Below are positions 8,170 to 18,732 of a stretch of DNA of 64,000 bases, piece after piece (within the stretch, counting starts at the first letter, position 1; each line of letters opens with the position of its first letter). The notes beneath the pieces were generated by a model. It ran no database searches and was not told where the DNA came from. It saw nothing but the letters and a program-made list of their open reading frames with translations. The DNA lies in NCBI GenBank assembly GCA_026004655.1, contig BPJO01000007.1:1-64000 (forward strand), read 5' to 3'. A program made the translations under genes and the position numbers. The DNA is from Phycisphaerae bacterium (lineage in GTDB: Bacteria > Planctomycetota > Phycisphaerae > Tepidisphaerales > Tepidisphaeraceae).

Positions 8170-9852
8170 ATGTTTACAGGTATGACCGAGACGCCCGAGG
8201 ATCATCCGATCGAACGTGTACTGAACACCGGCGAAGCGGCCGTGCAGCTGTTGCGTCGTATTTTTGCGTCGTATTTCTGGTTGATACTGAAAAACGTTGT
8301 CGGTTGGGTTCTGATTCTTCTTTCATTTCCGGTGGGTGTTGCGCTTCCCGGGCCTGGGGGGTTACCGATGTTTTTGATCGGTTTTGCCCTCGTAGCGTTT
8401 CCGGGGAAGAGGAAACTGACGAGTCATTTTCTGAGGGGAAGACCCCTCCGTATCGAAGCTTCGATATTTACAACAGTTACCACACTCATCTCGCTGGGGG
8501 TTATTGCCATCCTTCTTTGGATCATTGGTGAGAGATATCAGCAGCTGATTGCCTATTTTCACTTGGATCCTAAAGAAAGCACGCCCGGTTTTGTACTGGC
8601 AGTGGTGGGGGTGTGCGTTTTGGCTGCGGGTGTCACTTTTGCCACAATGCACTTGGGGCTTTTGTTCGTTAATAAACTGATCCGGGTGATTCCACGAATC
8701 CGACGACTGATTCGACCCTATTTGCGGAAATGGGGGATCGTCCTTCTTCCCCCCCCTCCCAAACGAGTTGTTACCCCAGGGAAAAGCCTGGTGGTGCGTC
8801 GTGATGGGCTGGAAATTCTGGATTTTTCACCCGCTTCTCGTGAGCGTTTCGGTCGGTGGTGGGAATATGGAAGGCCCTGGCTGCAAAGAATTCTGAGTTT
8901 GGGAGTGACCGCCGTTCTGCTTTATTTCGTCTTTGAACCGATCATCCGGAACTGGCGGACGGTCGAACCCTCGATCAACCGGATTGATCCGTTGAAGTTT
9001 GTTTTGGCCACGGGGCTGGGGGTCATTTTTTTGATTCTGTTTCGCGCGATTTCCTGGTGGTTGTTGTTGATCAGGCTCGGGTATTCCGTTCCGGTCATCA
9101 CCGCGACACGGATCTGGGTCAGTAGTGAATTGATTCGTTATTTGCCTTGGAAAAATGGGCAACTGAGCACGCGATCCTTTTTGGCCCGGCACCATCGGGT
9201 ATCTTCGGATGTATGCATTTCCGCGCATGTAGTGGAAATTACGCTTTTTTTTCTTGCCAATCTGGTTTTTTCAGTACTGACGTTCATGTTACTCGGGGCC
9301 AAACGAGCCGAAGACCCTTCCACCCGGTGGTGGCTGATTGTGGGTGTTTTGCTGATGCCTCTGCTTTTAGCCCTTTTGCATCCACGGGTGTTTTATTCGG
9401 TGGTCAATCGGATTTTGATGGCGTTGCGGATGAAGAAGCTAGCCGCGGAGGCTGCAGGGGGGACTCTGGTCCTGCTACAATTGTGGAACGTTTTGGGCGT
9501 TGTTTTCGCGAGTTTTATAATCTGGTTGATCGTAGCCGATCCCTTGAATCTTTCGTTCGCTTACTGGTGGCTGGTGGGTGGAATCTACGCGACTGCGTGG
9601 TTGGCGGGGTTTTGTGCGTACTGGGCACCTGCAGGAATCGGGGTTCGAGAAGCCGTTTTTATGGTCCTTCTGCTTGCGGCGTTGCCCCAATCCAGCGGGG
9701 AGCAGTTCAGTTTCGATTCTCTACACGCTTTTGCCGCGGTTTTGGCGCTGGTGCTGAGAGTCTGGATCACTATAGCAGAAATTGTGGTAACGTTGATCGC
9801 ATATGTTCTGGACCTGGATAACGCCCTGAATCTGATCCGGAATCGGCAGTAA
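8170..9852 (+). CDS. Membrane protein: PGPGW-like N-terminus plus lysylphosphatidylglycerol synthase/flippase-type TM domain
   Basis: A polytopic protein of 560 residues. The N-terminal ~110 residues contain two hydrophobic segments around GVALPGPGGLPMFLIGFALV, matching the PGPGW-type membrane domain. After a cytoplasmic linker (residues ~170-230) the C-terminal ~330 residues carry some eight membrane spans arranged as in the UPF0104/LPG-synthase transmembrane family, with recognisable blocks SELIRYLPWKNGQLSTRSFL and GFCAYWAPAGIGVREAVFMV. Members of that family move or modify lipids such as phosphatidylglycerol or dolichol/undecaprenyl-linked sugars; the soluble aminoacyl-transferase domain of MprF is absent. 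Start could be the ATG at 8182. Divergent from hpt. Confidence 0.8.
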   Translation: MFTGMTETPEDHPIERVLNTGEAAVQLLRRIFASYFWLILKNVVGWVLILLSFPVGVALPGPGGLPMFLIGFALVAFPGKRKLTSHFLRGRPLRIEASIFTTVTTLISLGVIAILLWIIGERYQQLIAYFHLDPKESTPGFVLAVVGVCVLAAGVTFATMHLGLLFVNKLIRVIPRIRRLIRPYLRKWGIVLLPPPPKRVVTPGKSLVVRRDGLEILDFSPASRERFGRWWEYGRPWLQRILSLGVTAVLLYFVFEPIIRNWRTVEPSINRIDPLKFVLATGLGVIFLILFRAISWWLLLIRLGYSVPVITATRIWVSSELIRYLPWKNGQLSTRSFLARHHRVSSDVCISAHVVEITLFFLANLVFSVLTFMLLGAKRAEDPSTRWWLIVGVLLMPLLLALLHPRVFYSVVNRILMALRMKKLAAEAAGGTLVLLQLWNVLGVVFASFIIWLIVADPLNLSFAYWWLVGGIYATAWLAGFCAYWAPAGIGVREAVFMVLLLAALPQSSGEQFSFDSLHAFAAVLALVLRVWITIAEIVVTLIAYVLDLDNALNLIRNRQ

Positions 9853-9900
9853 TCCGTATTTGTCTAGAATTGTACCCTCGATCGACATATTCTTATCAAC

Positions 9901-12711
9901 ATGCGAATTAACAAAACTCTCGGTAATGCAACCGCTATTTTTTACGGATTGATACTGATCATTTTGGTTTGCAATTCGGGTGTCGAAGGATCAGAGAGTC
10001 GGATAGACTTCACGCGGGAAACGCTCGACAACGGTCTTCAGGTTATTTATGCCCCGATGAAAAACGCACCGGTCGTCCATGTGCGTGTCCTGTACCATGT
10101 CGGGTCAAAAGACGAACGCCCGAACCGGCAAGGTTTTGCTCACCTGTTCGAACATATGATGTTCCGGGGCAGTCGACATGTCGCCCCCGAAGAGCACATG
10201 AAACTCATCGGGATCGTCGGCGGTGATTCCAATGCGTTTACTAGCTTCGACCAGACGACCTATATCAATACAGTCCCATCCAACAATGTCGAAATGACGC
10301 TGTACCTCGAGGCCGACCGTATGGCCAGCTTCAAAGTAAATGATGATATTTTCAAAACCGAGCGAAAAGTGGTCGCAGAAGAGTGGCGCATGCGCTACGC
10401 CAACCAGCCCTTGGGATCCATGTTCAGCGATCTCATGGGAACCGCTTTTACGACCCACAGCTATCGGTGGACGCCCATCGGTGATATGGAGCAGCTTGCT
10501 CAAGCCACATCAAGCGAACTACAGGAGTTTTTCAACACATACTATGTCCCTAACAACGCCTGTCTGGTCATTGCAGGGGATATTGACTTGGACCAGACCC
10601 GGCAATGGGTTCACCAATATTTTGGTTGGATTCCCAGTGGTGCTGAAGTGACGCGTCGGGCGCCCCAGGAACCCCCCCAGACGGAGGTCCGCCGAAAGGT
10701 GGTCACCAAGCCCAACGTTCCTCTGACGAACATGATTCTGGCGTTCAAAACTCCCGAATATCAGCACCCGGATCACGATGCCCTGAACGTACTTGCAGAA
10801 ATCCTTTCTTCAGGACGAACCGGACTTTTGGATAAGGCTCTGGTCAACAATAGTTCGCCGAAATGTGTGAGTGTCGGATCCGGGAACTATCAGCTCGAAG
10901 ACCCCTCGCTTTTTGTCATCAATGCGGTCGTCAAGACCGGACACAAGGTTGAAGAAGTCGAATCCGAAATCATTCGTGTGATCGACGGAATCAAACAAAA
11001 CGGGATTACAGAAGACGAATTGCAAAAAGTCCGAGTCCAGATCAAACAGTCGATCATCCGTAACCGACAGGAAGCCAGAGATGTAGCCGCCCAGCTTGCC
11101 GAAGAAGAAGTATTCGGGGGAGACGCCTCACGGGTGAATACCTATTTTGCAAGGCTTGATGCACTGACCCCTGCGGACATTCAGCGAGTCGTAAAACAAT
11201 ACCTGAACCCCCTACAGATGACGGTGGTGATTTATCAACCCGGAGAATCCAAGGACGTTTCTCCCCAACAGACCGCCGATTTGGCCCGGAAAGTGGCCGA
11301 TTCCGATGTCATGCCGAGCACTCAACCGATCGAACCTCGGGTCCAGGATTTTCCGCCGGATTATCCGTCCCAACCTCCCGTGAATCGACAAGCCATCCGG
11401 GTGACGTTCAACAAAGGGGTCGAATCGGATGTTAAAGGCGTAAAGGTCATTACCCTGTCGGATCATCGTCTGCCTTTGGTGAATGTATCACTGGTGTTTC
11501 GAGCCGGGTCACATACCGAGCCTGTCGGCAAAGAGGGTCTGGCGGGGCTGGCGGCTCAGATGATGCGTCGAGGTAGCGGCGATTGGTCGTTCCTCCAACT
11601 CTCCCAAGACCTCGAATCCCGCGGAATCTCGATCGAAGTAACGGATCAAGGGGATAATACCCGTTTGAACATCGATTGTACTTCAGACCAGATTGATTAC
11701 GCGATCGATCGAGCAAATCTCATTCTGACGAATCCTACATTTCCTGCCGAGGAACTGGAAAATTTAAAGCAGCAAACCATTGGTTCGTTGATCCAGACTC
11801 TGTCTCGTCCGGGGAACGTGGCTTCTCGAGAGTTTACTTCGCGTCTGTATTCGGGTGCGCCTCAGGGTCGTTTACCGACACCGGAATCACTCGCGAGCAT
11901 CACCCGAGATGACGTTTTGAATTGGTACAGAAAGATCTATTCTCTCGATCGTGCGTTTATCGTATTCAGCGGGGATTTGACCCCCGAACAAGGGAATCTG
12001 CTTGCCCAAAAGCTGCTTTCCAAGTATGACAACCAGTCACCTCTGCCTAGCATTGATTACACGCCGGACAGACTCCCTTCGGGTCGACAGATCATTCTGG
12101 TGGATAATCCTCAAGGCAAACAGTCGGCTATCCGTCTGGGTGTGCGGGCTTATGATCTAACCAACGATGACAAGTTCCCTGGTAGCCTGGCCGGGCAGAT
12201 CCTCTCTGCGGGAATCGAATCCCGACTGGGGAAATATGTCCGGGCCGAAAAAGGGTTGACCTACGGGGCATACGCCTATTTCCGACCGACACGATGGGCA
12301 GGGGAGTTCAGCGGCACCGTTGATACCAACCCCCAGACCACGACCGAAGCGATCCAAGCGATGTTTAAAGTGTTTAATGATCTCCGTGAGCAGCTGGTCA
12401 CTGATGACGAGCTGTCCGAAGCCAAGCTTCGTGTCAGCGGGGGAATGGTCATGGAAGTGCAAACCGTCGCCCAACAGGCGTCTCGTCGGATCGATCAGAT
12501 TCTCAATAATTATCCCATCGACTATTACGACGTCCTACCGCAAAGAATCAATCAGGTCACAGCCGGGCAGATCCGACAGGTCATGAACACCTACGTCCAC
12601 GACGATCAGATGCTGATTGTCGTTGTCGCCCCTGCAGACGCGGTCAAAACCCAGCTCGAAACGCTCGGACCGGTAACGGTGATCCCCATGCCTCTAGCTC
12701 GACAAGATTAA
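9901..12711 (+). CDS. M16 family zinc metallopeptidase (two-domain, secreted)
   Basis: A 936-residue pitrilysin/mitochondrial-processing-peptidase-like protein. A signal peptide or membrane anchor covers residues 1-30 (ATAIFYGLILIILVCNSG). The active N-terminal half has the inverted zinc motif HLFEH at residues 81-85 and the third ligand Glu at about 161 within KVVAEEWRMR, 76 residues after the second His as expected. The second half (from ~500) is a homologous but catalytically silent domain that lacks HxxEH and contains substrate-binding blocks like GQILSAGIESRLGKYVRAEK. Both halves are in one chain, so the clam-shell forms from a single polypeptide. Presumably periplasmic, degrading peptides. 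A bidirectional hairpin follows at 12774. Confidence 0.92.
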   Translation: MRINKTLGNATAIFYGLILIILVCNSGVEGSESRIDFTRETLDNGLQVIYAPMKNAPVVHVRVLYHVGSKDERPNRQGFAHLFEHMMFRGSRHVAPEEHMKLIGIVGGDSNAFTSFDQTTYINTVPSNNVEMTLYLEADRMASFKVNDDIFKTERKVVAEEWRMRYANQPLGSMFSDLMGTAFTTHSYRWTPIGDMEQLAQATSSELQEFFNTYYVPNNACLVIAGDIDLDQTRQWVHQYFGWIPSGAEVTRRAPQEPPQTEVRRKVVTKPNVPLTNMILAFKTPEYQHPDHDALNVLAEILSSGRTGLLDKALVNNSSPKCVSVGSGNYQLEDPSLFVINAVVKTGHKVEEVESEIIRVIDGIKQNGITEDELQKVRVQIKQSIIRNRQEARDVAAQLAEEEVFGGDASRVNTYFARLDALTPADIQRVVKQYLNPLQMTVVIYQPGESKDVSPQQTADLARKVADSDVMPSTQPIEPRVQDFPPDYPSQPPVNRQAIRVTFNKGVESDVKGVKVITLSDHRLPLVNVSLVFRAGSHTEPVGKEGLAGLAAQMMRRGSGDWSFLQLSQDLESRGISIEVTDQGDNTRLNIDCTSDQIDYAIDRANLILTNPTFPAEELENLKQQTIGSLIQTLSRPGNVASREFTSRLYSGAPQGRLPTPESLASITRDDVLNWYRKIYSLDRAFIVFSGDLTPEQGNLLAQKLLSKYDNQSPLPSIDYTPDRLPSGRQIILVDNPQGKQSAIRLGVRAYDLTNDDKFPGSLAGQILSAGIESRLGKYVRAEKGLTYGAYAYFRPTRWAGEFSGTVDTNPQTTTEAIQAMFKVFNDLREQLVTDDELSEAKLRVSGGMVMEVQTVAQQASRRIDQILNNYPIDYYDVLPQRINQVTAGQIRQVMNTYVHDDQMLIVVVAPADAVKTQLETLGPVTVIPMPLARQD

Positions 12712-12773
12712 CTTGCGGCAGGATAGGGTCTACCAATCGGGATGAACATTTACCTCGCGTTCGGATCATAAAA

Positions 12774-12800
12774 ATACCCACGTCATTATGACGTGGGTAT
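12774..12800. terminator. Intrinsic terminator between convergent genes
   Basis: A perfect inverted repeat: ATACCCACGTCAT, one central T, then ATGACGTGGGTAT. Read on the minus strand the stem is followed by a run of T (GGGTATTTTTATG), so it terminates the prepilin-like/PEP-CTERM/amylase operon. It can also act on the plus strand after the M16 gene, where the T-run is missing. Confidence 0.8.
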
Positions 12801-12827
12801 CTGTTCATCTGTGGAATGAACGAAGTA

Positions 12828-13787
12828 TCAATATTTGTAGGGGGAAATGCGGACACGTTTAAAGTCATCTCGACCAATGCTCTCTGCGTGTCCGTCGCAA
12901 AACACGACGTTGATCCGACCAGCGGTGTTGTTCCATTGACGATCCCGCCCACGAAGGTCGTGACGACCTAGCGGGATCCGATCCCGCATCCAGCTGGCAA
13001 GAGACATGTTATGAAGCGTTCCCGGATAAACATCCGTTCCATGAGTCCAGTGAGAGCTGTAGCCCAGTGTTTGAGGGTTTTCGATCCCGACTCCGACATC
13101 TCCCCGTGTCCCACAATCGGCAAACAGAAGTGTCTCCGTCGGGACGGCTACTTTCGATAGCTTTGCTTGCAAAGGCGCCCCCACGTCGGTTTGACCTTGA
13201 TAAAAGGCGCTGGTCTTCGGTCCTTTGTAAACACCCAGAATGTGATCCCAAGTGAACCGCCCGTCTCCATTGGCATCATTCAAAGCAGCAATATCCACAT
13301 TAATCCCGTAGGAAATAGGGACATAACCATTGGTTGACGCCAAATCTACATAAGCGGTATCGGTGTACAAGTAATATCCGGGATTATTCAAGGTCAGGGA
13401 TTTGTCGCTAGGACATTGATAAACCTTGATTTCTGTTTCGATCAGTTCGGTGAGTTTTTCGACCGGTTTTTTACGTCCGACATAGACCGCAAGAGCCGAA
13501 GGCCAATCCTGAGCTAATCCGTCGCTACGCCAGGTATATTTTTGCTTGTACGGGTCATTCACGACGAAAAAGTCATTATCCGTGGCCGGCTGGATATAAC
13601 CTTTCCGTTCAGCCGCCATCATGATGGCGGCCGTTCCCAGTTGTCTGAGATTGGACAGACATTTGGTACTGTTAGCCATTGCTCGGGCACGGTTTAACGC
13701 AGGAAGCAGGATGGAAATCAGCAGGGCGATGATTCCGATCACCACCAGCAGTTCCACCAACGTAAAGCCTTTTCTAATTAAGCGCAT
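12828..13787 (-). CDS. Prepilin-like protein (DUF1559/planctomycete type) with N-methylation motif
   Basis: 319 residues. Starts [20 protein letters not shown]: the G|FTLVE cleavage and methylation site of type IV pilins and type II secretion pseudopilins, followed by a single hydrophobic helix and then [16 protein letters not shown]. That N-terminus, and a C-terminal block ending in [12 protein letters not shown], are the hallmarks of the very abundant planctomycete prepilin-like family, whose members are probably secreted surface proteins rather than pilus subunits. The body contains several Asp/Asn/Gly turns (NDANGDGRF). Good Shine-Dalgarno (AAGAGG) before the ATG. It is the last gene of the minus-strand glucan unit, so a role at the cell surface with the amylase is possible but unproven. 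Confidence 0.85.
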   Translation of the reverse strand: MRLIRKGFTLVELLVVIGIIALLISILLPALNRARAMANSTKCLSNLRQLGTAAIMMAAERKGYIQPATDNDFFVVNDPYKQKYTWRSDGLAQDWPSALAVYVGRKKPVEKLTELIETEIKVYQCPSDKSLTLNNPGYYLYTDTAYVDLASTNGYVPISYGINVDIAALNDANGDGRFTWDHILGVYKGPKTSAFYQGQTDVGAPLQAKLSKVAVPTETLLFADCGTRGDVGVGIENPQTLGYSSHWTHGTDVYPGTLHNMSLASWMRDRIPLGRHDLRGRDRQWNNTAGRINVVFCDGHAESIGRDDFKRVRISPYKY

Positions 13788-13815
13788 AAGACACCTCTTG
13801 TTTGATCGGTTAATT

Positions 13816-14433
13816 TCAATTTCTGAATCGACGACGTGCTAAAAACGCGATACACATTCCTCCAAGGCCCAATACAGAAGGTTCGGGTACGACGAATGAG
13901 AAAGGCACTCCCGTGGTGGCACCCGATTCGACCACTTGTCCGCTGAAGGTCCCGATCGCATCGGACGTCATGGTCAGTCGTGCGATCGTGAAAACACCGC
14001 TTCCCGTGTTCGAAAAATCGGCCCATGCGGCACTGGTCAGGGTCGGATTAAAAATCGGTGACCCGGAACCGTCCGTGGGATGAGACAACTGAGTACTGGG
14101 CACAGTATTGTTGGGCGCGGTAATGTAAGTGTCATAAGGAAGTGCGGGAAAACTCGGAAATACTGAAGAATTAGGATAGTTGTTCCCGCCGACGGGGTGA
14201 TTAAAAAAGGATCCTTGCGTAAGCACACCCCGCAATTCGGCTGACGCCCAGTCGCTTCCAGGACCAACCGTGACCACCAGATCGAAGGTTTTGTATGTGC
14301 TGGAACCAAACCCTGATGCCAAAGGATCGCTGACCGATCCGGGAAGCGCTACCGGATTCAAAGACACACTGATCGCAGCCAGCGACGTAGTGGCCAAGGT
14401 GAGCGAAAGGATGCAAATACTTTTAACGATCAC
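13816..14433 (-). CDS. PEP-CTERM sorting domain protein
   Basis: 205 residues: a signal peptide ([20 protein letters not shown]), a beta-rich body of ~150 residues with no recognisable catalytic motif, and a C-terminal exosortase signal [20 protein letters not shown] with basic tail. Such proteins are exported and cut by an exosortase after the PEP motif for surface or matrix display. The start is a GTG at 14433 that overlaps the stop of the upstream amylase as GTGA and is preceded by a strong AAAGGAG site, so translation is coupled to the amylase. The body has mentions of cohesin-like phrases ([30 protein letters not shown]), which could bind a dockerin partner, but that is only a suggestion. 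Confidence 0.85.
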   Translation of the reverse strand: MIVKSICILSLTLATTSLAAISVSLNPVALPGSVSDPLASGFGSSTYKTFDLVVTVGPGSDWASAELRGVLTQGSFFNHPVGGNNYPNSSVFPSFPALPYDTYITAPNNTVPSTQLSHPTDGSGSPIFNPTLTSAAWADFSNTGSGVFTIARLTMTSDAIGTFSGQVVESGATTGVPFSFVVPEPSVLGLGGMCIAFLARRRFRN

Positions 14434-17400
14434 GATTTTCTCTCCTTTCGGTTAAATTGACGCTGTCGTTGACCCAGCGCCACGATCCCCATTCCGAATA
14501 ATCCCACTGCGACGGGTTCAGGAACCGCGGAGAAACCAAGCGTGTAGGCGGCAGAGTAAATGCTCTGCTGCTGTTGAGATGCCACACCGAATCCCCAGTA
14601 GGTTGAAAGCAAACCAAGATCGACCGCGTCGACCAGTCCGTCTCCGTTCGCATCGGCCGAGGCGTAACCACGATTGGATTGGCCCCAGTTGCTGGCCAGA
14701 ATTCCCAGATCGACGGCATCGATTTTTCGGTCCAGATTGAAATCTCCGAACTCGCTCCACAGGATTTGACGTACCAACGTATTGACGTCCAGTTGATTGA
14801 CGATCCCGTCCACGTTCAGATCTTCGTACCAGATGTCACCGGTTTTACCGATCCTGCGATACAACGCATCGATATCCCACTGGTCCGTACCGTACTCGCC
14901 GTTGATGTTTCCACGACGAAGGACCATGGACCTGGTTTCGGATTTCACTGTAGAGGACTTGTCCTGCACAAACGTTTCCAGAGCAAACAGGTCGCGGTTA
15001 TCAACCAATCCGTCGGCGTTGAAATCGGCAGCCGGGTTGAAGCTGTTATTGCGACTGTAAAGTACCGCTTCAAAACCGTAGTTGGTTCCGGCAAGATCGT
15101 CAGGGGAAAGGGTTCCGTTGTGGTTCAGGTCTCCCATACCCGCACCACGGGCGTTGCCCGGTTTGACGCCCGTGATGCGTTGAATGTTGCTGTTGCCCGT
15201 GACTTCAAATGTCACGATCGTGAAAACGTTATTCCCGTTCGGAATCCCGAAGAATCCTGTCTTGAAAATGTCTCGGTCCAGTTGATTCGTTTGTCCCTGA
15301 CCGTTTTGAACCATCTGCATGATCTGAGAATCTGTCACGTTGGCTGGCAGATTCATGAAAACATGCACGTTGTTAGCAGTCATGTCGTTGGATTTGATCC
15401 AGATATCATTATCACCCGCTCCTGTTCCGAACGGTTTGAAGGAGTCGATGGAAGAAACGGGTTTGAGACGATCGACATAGATTGTCTCGGCCCATCGGCT
15501 GAAGACGGCTGGTCCACCGTCGGTTCGATGACGGAAGGCTCGGACTTCGATGAAGTGATAACCTTCAGACAGTTTAGTCAGATCTAAGTCCTGTAAAAAC
15601 TCCCCATCCCCACGGGGAGCGTTGATATCCGATACAAACTGTGCATTACGTCCGATCAGAGGACTGTTTTTGGTTTGAAAGTTCTCAAAACCGTAAACTG
15701 GGGAGTTGGGGGGTGACAAAATCGACCTGGCCGTTGCCGTTCATATCCAGCCCGCCGTCGATTTTGAAGGCTGCGAAATCCCCGTCGGCGTGAATGTCAC
15801 GCAGGCTGTCGAGTCCGAGCAGGCGTACTTCGTTGGTCTGAAGTCGCAAACGTGTCGTATTCCCGGTCAGAACTTTCACATTGGATTGTCGTTGAGTCCC
15901 GTTCTCGTAGTTGTTGGTGGGCGTGGAATCGCCCGAGAGTATCATCGAGACATTCGATAGCTCGATCCCGTTGGCGCTTTGAGGGGTGGGCAGACCATAG
16001 ATGACGTATCCACGCTGGTGTTCGGCGCCCTGATAGTTCAGGTTGCGGGGTACCCGAATGTTGGCATAGCTATAACCATCTTGACCTTGAAAGACGGTGA
16101 CAACTTCGGGAATATCGTTTCCGGGATCGACCAGACTGCTTGCAGCATTTCCGGTCAATTCCAGAAGGCGTGTACCCGGGGCAAAATCAACCCGCACGGT
16201 TCGCTGGTCATAACCCCCGTCCCCACGATTGGAAAGCCCGATGACCGCACTGCTGGAACGTTCAAATATGTAGATACCCTGATCATCGATCCATCGTTCA
16301 CGGAAATCTCCGCGTCCGTGCGTGTTTCGGATTTCCACCAGATTCGTGACGACCGAACCGTTGCCGACGCTTAAAGCGTCTGCCCGACCGTCTTTTGGGA
16401 AGTCGCGGTTGTCTCCGAACTCTTTCCCGTTGAAGTAGACGGTCGCGTTGCCCGGCATCATCAGGGTGTAGGCATGAGCGACATTATTGAGTTTCCACGG
16501 TGCAAAAACGTCGTGATTGTTGACAAACTTGACTCCGGATGATCCGTTGTGCATCTGGTCGTCGGCGTAATCCAGATCAGCATTTCGTATGTTGTACCAA
16601 GCGTTGGGCGTGCCGTATTGTTCAAGATTGCTCTTCATCGCGAAATAGTTGGCGAAATCGAGCGTATCCCGATTGCCACCGATTCTACCGGGGTCATTGG
16701 GATTGATGGTCTTTTTAACGTGTGTGAGCAGATACTGCGTATTACCGTCAAAAACTTCGGAATAACTGAAGACGTGACGGGGAGAACCGTCCAGAAGGCT
16801 GCGTGGATTCGATCGATACACCGCCCGATCGAGATAATCCAAGACCCAGCCGTCAACGTGTTTGGCGGCGTCGATCCGTAGCCCGTCCACTCCGATGGTT
16901 TGAACCAACCACTGAGCGTTTCGCATGAGATATCCGAGGGCATTCTCGGGTACCGGATCGCCGGACATCGGATTCGAGGTGTTGAACGAATAAACCGCGA
17001 TATTCTGCTCGCCGGTCATCGGGTCATATACAAAGATGGCAGGCCCGTCACGGTCGGGATAAAATTGTCTGTTGCTCTCGAGCGGTATGTTCGCCAATCG
17101 ACCACTCCAGGAAACCGTTCCTGCGGGGATGTTGTTGGAGAATCCCGGGACCGGGTTCCGAATAGCCTGATAATTTTTGCCGTGCGCGATATCGATCAGG
17201 CCTGCCAATCGGCCTTGCACGTCACCGTAGGCGTAAGCCGAATTGAAATCCCCGTCCGGGTCGTTTCCGTACACCGAAAAGAACCCCGGATATCCCCCGG
17301 CAGCGATAAAGGCGTTGCGAGACGCGGAATCGCCGGTTCCGGAATAACCGTTATGGTTCATGACAAAATCGACATGAAACTCGAGCCCGGCCCGATGAAT

Positions 17401-17731
17401 AGTGTTGGCGACTTGTTTGATCCCGGTCATCGTGCCGTAAAGGGTCGGATTCCCGGTGGTCCCCAGATCGAATCGATCGTATACGTCATATCCTACGGAG
17501 AAGTTTCCCAGGTCGGCCCGACCGGGCGGGGGGGGTCCAGATCGCGCCATACCCGGCCCGGTGAACATCGGCCATTCGGTTTTCGATCGTTTTATAACTG
17601 GATTCAAACCACTGCAGGATGACCGGTGGACTGGTATCCATTCCATAGGACGCGGACTGGATGAAGCCGATCCCCGTTCCGATCAATCCCCCAAGGGTAT
17701 AACGGATGATGATTCCTGAGGTGCGCAACAT
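14430..17731 (-). CDS. Extracellular GH13 alpha-amylase with dockerin-type loops and PEP-CTERM anchor (frame broken twice)
   Basis: Reconstructed as one gene of about 1099 residues. After a signal peptide, the barrel begins with AGYGAIWTPPPGRADLGNFS and carries the GH13 residues: His in VDFVMNHNG, nucleophile Asp ~287 in GLRIDAAKHV, acid Glu ~325 in SYSEVFDG, Asp ~407 in KFVNNHDVFAP. A C-terminal beta domain follows, then a region with five EF-hand-like dockerin loops (for example DFNADGLVDNRDL, DANGDGLVDAVDL), then a PEP-CTERM tail (VPEPVAVGLFGMGIVALG plus basic end). It should cleave alpha-1,4 glucans outside the cell. Two breaks are each one extra base: a C8 run at 17528-17535 where seven would fit, and a C6 run at 15708-15713 where five would fit. 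Whether these exist in the cell is undecided. Translationally coupled to the next PEP-CTERM gene. Confidence 0.88.
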
Positions 17732-17870
17732 GGGTGAACCGATTAACCTCGACCGCTGATTTTGCGTTCCGTCTCGGACTTCGACTCATCGTCGTCTGTT
17801 CAATTGAAAGCATTCCAACGAGTTAACGTGACGCAAAATCAAACGTCTCCGCGGACTTTTACGACAATCA

Positions 17871-17897
17871 TGTCTGATCCCTTGCCAGAATCAGACA
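17871..17897 (-). terminator. Hairpin downstream of the PEP-CTERM gene
   Basis: Inverted repeat TGTCTGAT / ATCAGACA with an 11-base loop, just beyond the stop codon of the minus-strand gene ending at 17911. No T-run follows, so it may only partly terminate and protect the 3' end, letting some transcription continue into the amylase gene. Confidence 0.4.
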
Positions 17898-17910
17898 CGA
17901 GAAAAGAGGG

Positions 17911-18630
17911 TTAGGTCGATTGACGACGTCGGAGCAATCCAACTGCACCCAAACCTAACAGTGCTAGACTCGCGGGCTCAGGAACCACAAAACGGTTATG
18001 GTTGTCCACGGATGCGGATCCGCTAAACCCGGGGTTTCCACCACTGTTAAGCGTCGAACTGGCCGGCAGTGACTCGTTTGACAGAAACTGCGTATCAGAA
18101 GTCAAATAAGCAAACCAGTCGATCGACGAAGGGGTTCCGATCGAAGACAACGGGATCGAGATGTTGGAGGCCGGGTTAAACTGGACGAAGTTCAAGCTTG
18201 TTCCGGAAGTCAACTCGAATAACACTGTTCCGAAACTTCCGATCGCCAAGGCGTAGTCCGGCAACCCACCTGCCATTCCGGAGGGATAAGCGAGGGTCGC
18301 GTTGGCTTGGGGACTGCTAACAGCCCTTCGGCCGCCGTCCGCAGTATCATTCATCGAGGCATCATCGACCCCGCCCGCTTTGGTATCGAGCATGATCACG
18401 ACAATGTTGCTCCCGAACGACCCGCCCGGTGTAAAGGATACGTCGAGATTTGATCCGACTGTATCAAACGAAATAGATGCACCGCCAAGAGTCCCACCAA
18501 AACCACTCCCACCACCTCCTGAGTAAACGGAAGGACTTGCTCCATCCGTTTTAGTCTCAATCAGGGCAGCGTGAGCGGCGCCGGTAGCGATACCCGCAGC
18601 GGCGAGCACAGCTAACGAAAACCGATTCAT
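17911..18630 (-). CDS. PEP-CTERM sorting domain protein
   Basis: 239 residues with a clear signal peptide (MNRFSLAVLAAAGIATGAAH), a Gly/Ser-rich beta-type body without recognised catalytic motif, and the C-terminal exosortase signal VPEPASLALLGLGAVGLLRR plus short polar end. It would be exported and displayed on the surface or in the extracellular matrix. The ATG is preceded by a perfect AGGAGG at six bases, one of the strongest ribosome binding sites in the window. Its long upstream region (about 275 bases to a putative promoter) carries several hairpins and palindromes shared with the LacI-type regulator region, so it is probably co-regulated with the glucan genes. Function not known. Confidence 0.88.
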   Translation of the reverse strand: MNRFSLAVLAAAGIATGAAHAALIETKTDGASPSVYSGGGGSGFGGTLGGASISFDTVGSNLDVSFTPGGSFGSNIVVIMLDTKAGGVDDASMNDTADGGRRAVSSPQANATLAYPSGMAGGLPDYALAIGSFGTVLFELTSGTSLNFVQFNPASNISIPLSSIGTPSSIDWFAYLTSDTQFLSNESLPASSTLNSGGNPGFSGSASVDNHNRFVVPEPASLALLGLGAVGLLRRRQST

Positions 18631-18685
18631 AAAAATCCTCCTGCGACCATTTACAAAAGGGAGATCGCAAACCCTGTAAACAGAA

Positions 18686-18732
18686 CTCTTTGAAAGAGCA
18701 AAGCCCGATCAAGTTACGGGCGTCTCAGCCCG
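18686..18732 (-). promoter_or_regulatory. Structured leader with mutually exclusive hairpins upstream of the PEP-CTERM gene
   Basis: In transcript (minus-strand) order the leader contains CGGGC (18732-18728), GCCCG (18721-18717) and CGGGC again (18707-18703). The middle element can pair with either neighbour, giving two alternative hairpins. A CTCTTT/AAAGAG hairpin lies next to them at about 18686-18698. The fragment CTGAGA...ACTTGATC recalls part of the TPP riboswitch core, but the rest of that fold is missing. Function unknown; could be an attenuator or an mRNA-stability element. Confidence 0.25.

Noticed and set aside
14679..15587. A 302-residue open frame on the plus strand opposite the amylase C-terminus, and several similar long plus-strand frames at 15.7-17.7 kb.
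   Set aside because: They mirror the coding strand's repeats and have low-complexity composition; the minus-strand amylase has complete GH13 motifs across the region.
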